DNA of 47,379 nt, taken from assembly GCA_025964395.1 (NCBI GenBank), contig JAOPYY010000068.1, positions 1-47,379 of the forward strand, in the 5' to 3' direction. The DNA is from Actinomycetes bacterium. GTDB taxonomy: Bacteria; Actinomycetota; Thermoleophilia; Gaiellales; Gaiellaceae. Below are positions 46,381 to 47,379 of this stretch, one piece after another (the stretch's first letter is position 1; every line of letters starts with the position of its first letter). The notes below the pieces were generated by a model. That model worked only from the letters and a program-made list of their open reading frames with translations, had not been told where the DNA came from and ran no database searches. The position numbers and the translations under genes are program-made.

Positions 46381-46795
46381 CCCGATGACGATCGCCAGCC
46401 GGCTCCGGCCGGTGCTCCTCCGCTTGGCGCGGGAGCTGCGCCGCGAGATCCACTCGCTCGGCGTGACCGGCGGCCAGGTCTCTCTGCTCGCGTCGATCAA
46501 GCACAACCCCGGCATCACCGCGACCGAGCTCGCCGAACGCGAGCGCGTGTCCGCGCCGGGAATGTCGGGTCACCTCGTCCGCCTGGAGGCGGCGCAGCTG
46601 ATCGAGCGCACGCGCGCAACGGATCGGCGGCGGATCGGCCTCTCCCTGACCCCCGAGGGCGAAAAGGTGCTGAAGTCGGTGCGCAAGAAGCGGACCGCCT
46701 GGCTGGTGGCACGGCTCGAGCGGCTGGAGCCGGAGGAGCGGCAAGACATCGAACGGTCGATCGACGCGTTGGAGAAGTTGCTGAGCGACGAGTGA
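46361..46795 (+). CDS. MarR family transcriptional regulator
   Basis: GQVSLLASIKHNPGITATELAERERVSAPGMSGHLVRLEAAQLIERTRATDRRRIGLSLTPEG; alternative start ATG 46385. Confidence 0.92.
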   Translation: MIRVVNDPMTIASRLRPVLLRLARELRREIHSLGVTGGQVSLLASIKHNPGITATELAERERVSAPGMSGHLVRLEAAQLIERTRATDRRRIGLSLTPEGEKVLKSVRKKRTAWLVARLERLEPEERQDIERSIDALEKLLSDE

Positions 46796-47379
46796 CGCTT
46801 CTCCGCCTGGCGTCACGCCGCACATTCGCCTCGCTGAGGCGTCACCGCAACTACCGCCTCTTCTTCTACGGCCAGCTCACGTCTGTCGCCGGGACGTGGA
46901 TGCAGAACATCGCGATGGCGTGGCTCGTCGTGTCGCTCGCGCCCCACTCGCGCGGCCTCGCCGTCGGACTGCTCGCGGCCTGCCGCTTCGGCCCCTTCAC
47001 GGTGCTCGGCCTCTTCTCGGGCGTCGTCACGGACCGCTTCGACAACCGGCGCGTTGTGATCGTCACGCAGGCGGTGCAGATGGTGTTCTCGGCGGTGCTC
47101 GCCTCGGTCACGCTGCTCGGGCACGTGCAGCTGTGGGAGGTCTATGCGATCGCAGTGCTCACCGGCTCCGCGCTCGTCTTCGACGCACCGTCGCGCCAGA
47201 ACCTGACGTTCCAGATGGTCGGCCGGGACGAACTGCCGAACGCGATCGCGCTCAACTCGAGCCTCTTCAACACAGCGCGCATCTTCGGCCCCGCGCTCGC
47301 CGGCGTGCTGATCGCGGCCGTCGGCTCAGGCTGGTGCTTCGCGATCAACACCGCCAGCTATTTGGCGGTGCTCGGGGGA
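46792..47379 (+). CDS. MFS transporter, truncated by window end
   Basis: GTG start overlapping MarR stop; frame reads RHRNYRLFFYGQLTSVAGTWMQNIAMAWLV...DRFDNRRVVIVTQ...DAPSRQNLTFQMVGRDELPNAIALNSSLFNTARIFGPALAG; ORF open to the end. Confidence 0.92.
   Translation, partial: MTLLRLASRRTFASLRRHRNYRLFFYGQLTSVAGTWMQNIAMAWLVVSLAPHSRGLAVGLLAACRFGPFTVLGLFSGVVTDRFDNRRVVIVTQAVQMVFSAVLASVTLLGHVQLWEVYAIAVLTGSALVFDAPSRQNLTFQMVGRDELPNAIALNSSLFNTARIFGPALAGVLIAAVGSGWCFAINTASYLAVLGG

Overview
High-GC bacterial chromosomal window; codon usage and gene content suggest an actinobacterium, possibly Thermoleophilia/Solirubrobacterales-like (inference, no search run). I support about 45 features: roughly 40 CDSs, three intact tRNAs (Thr-GGT, Tyr-GTA, Asp-GTC), and several hairpins/terminators. 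Main blocks: an MprAB-PepD-like module (response regulator, sensor kinase, HtrA); an MMPL transporter with a Gln/Lys-rich insertion; a PD-(D/E)XK-like nuclease ORF ending 3 bp before tRNA-Tyr; a principal sigma factor; a bifunctional homocysteine methyltransferase/MTHFR; a MarP-like protease; an exopolysaccharide/FemAB cluster; a P450-ferredoxin / cobalt-type nitrile hydratase / NiCoT cluster divergent from extradiol dioxygenase and FAH genes; two tandem small secreted paralogs; a GH87-like beta-helix protein; an A-B-A-B repeat secreted protein; an HD-GYP protein; a CbxX-type AAA ATPase; and a MarR-MFS pair cut by the window end. The strongest candidate for something undescribed is a ~3.6 kb segment bounded by an exact 39-bp direct repeat of the tRNA-Asp 3' half (14980-15018 and 18562-18600). 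It carries a translationally coupled cupredoxin/membrane-protein operon plus an ECF sigma factor and a zinc-binding anti-sigma factor, with no integrase. Other notable signals are a candidate structured RNA leader whose 3' strand runs into the Shine-Dalgarno of a secreted protein next to the HD-GYP gene, and a pair of identical 23-bp palindromic sites upstream of an uncharacterised secreted protein.
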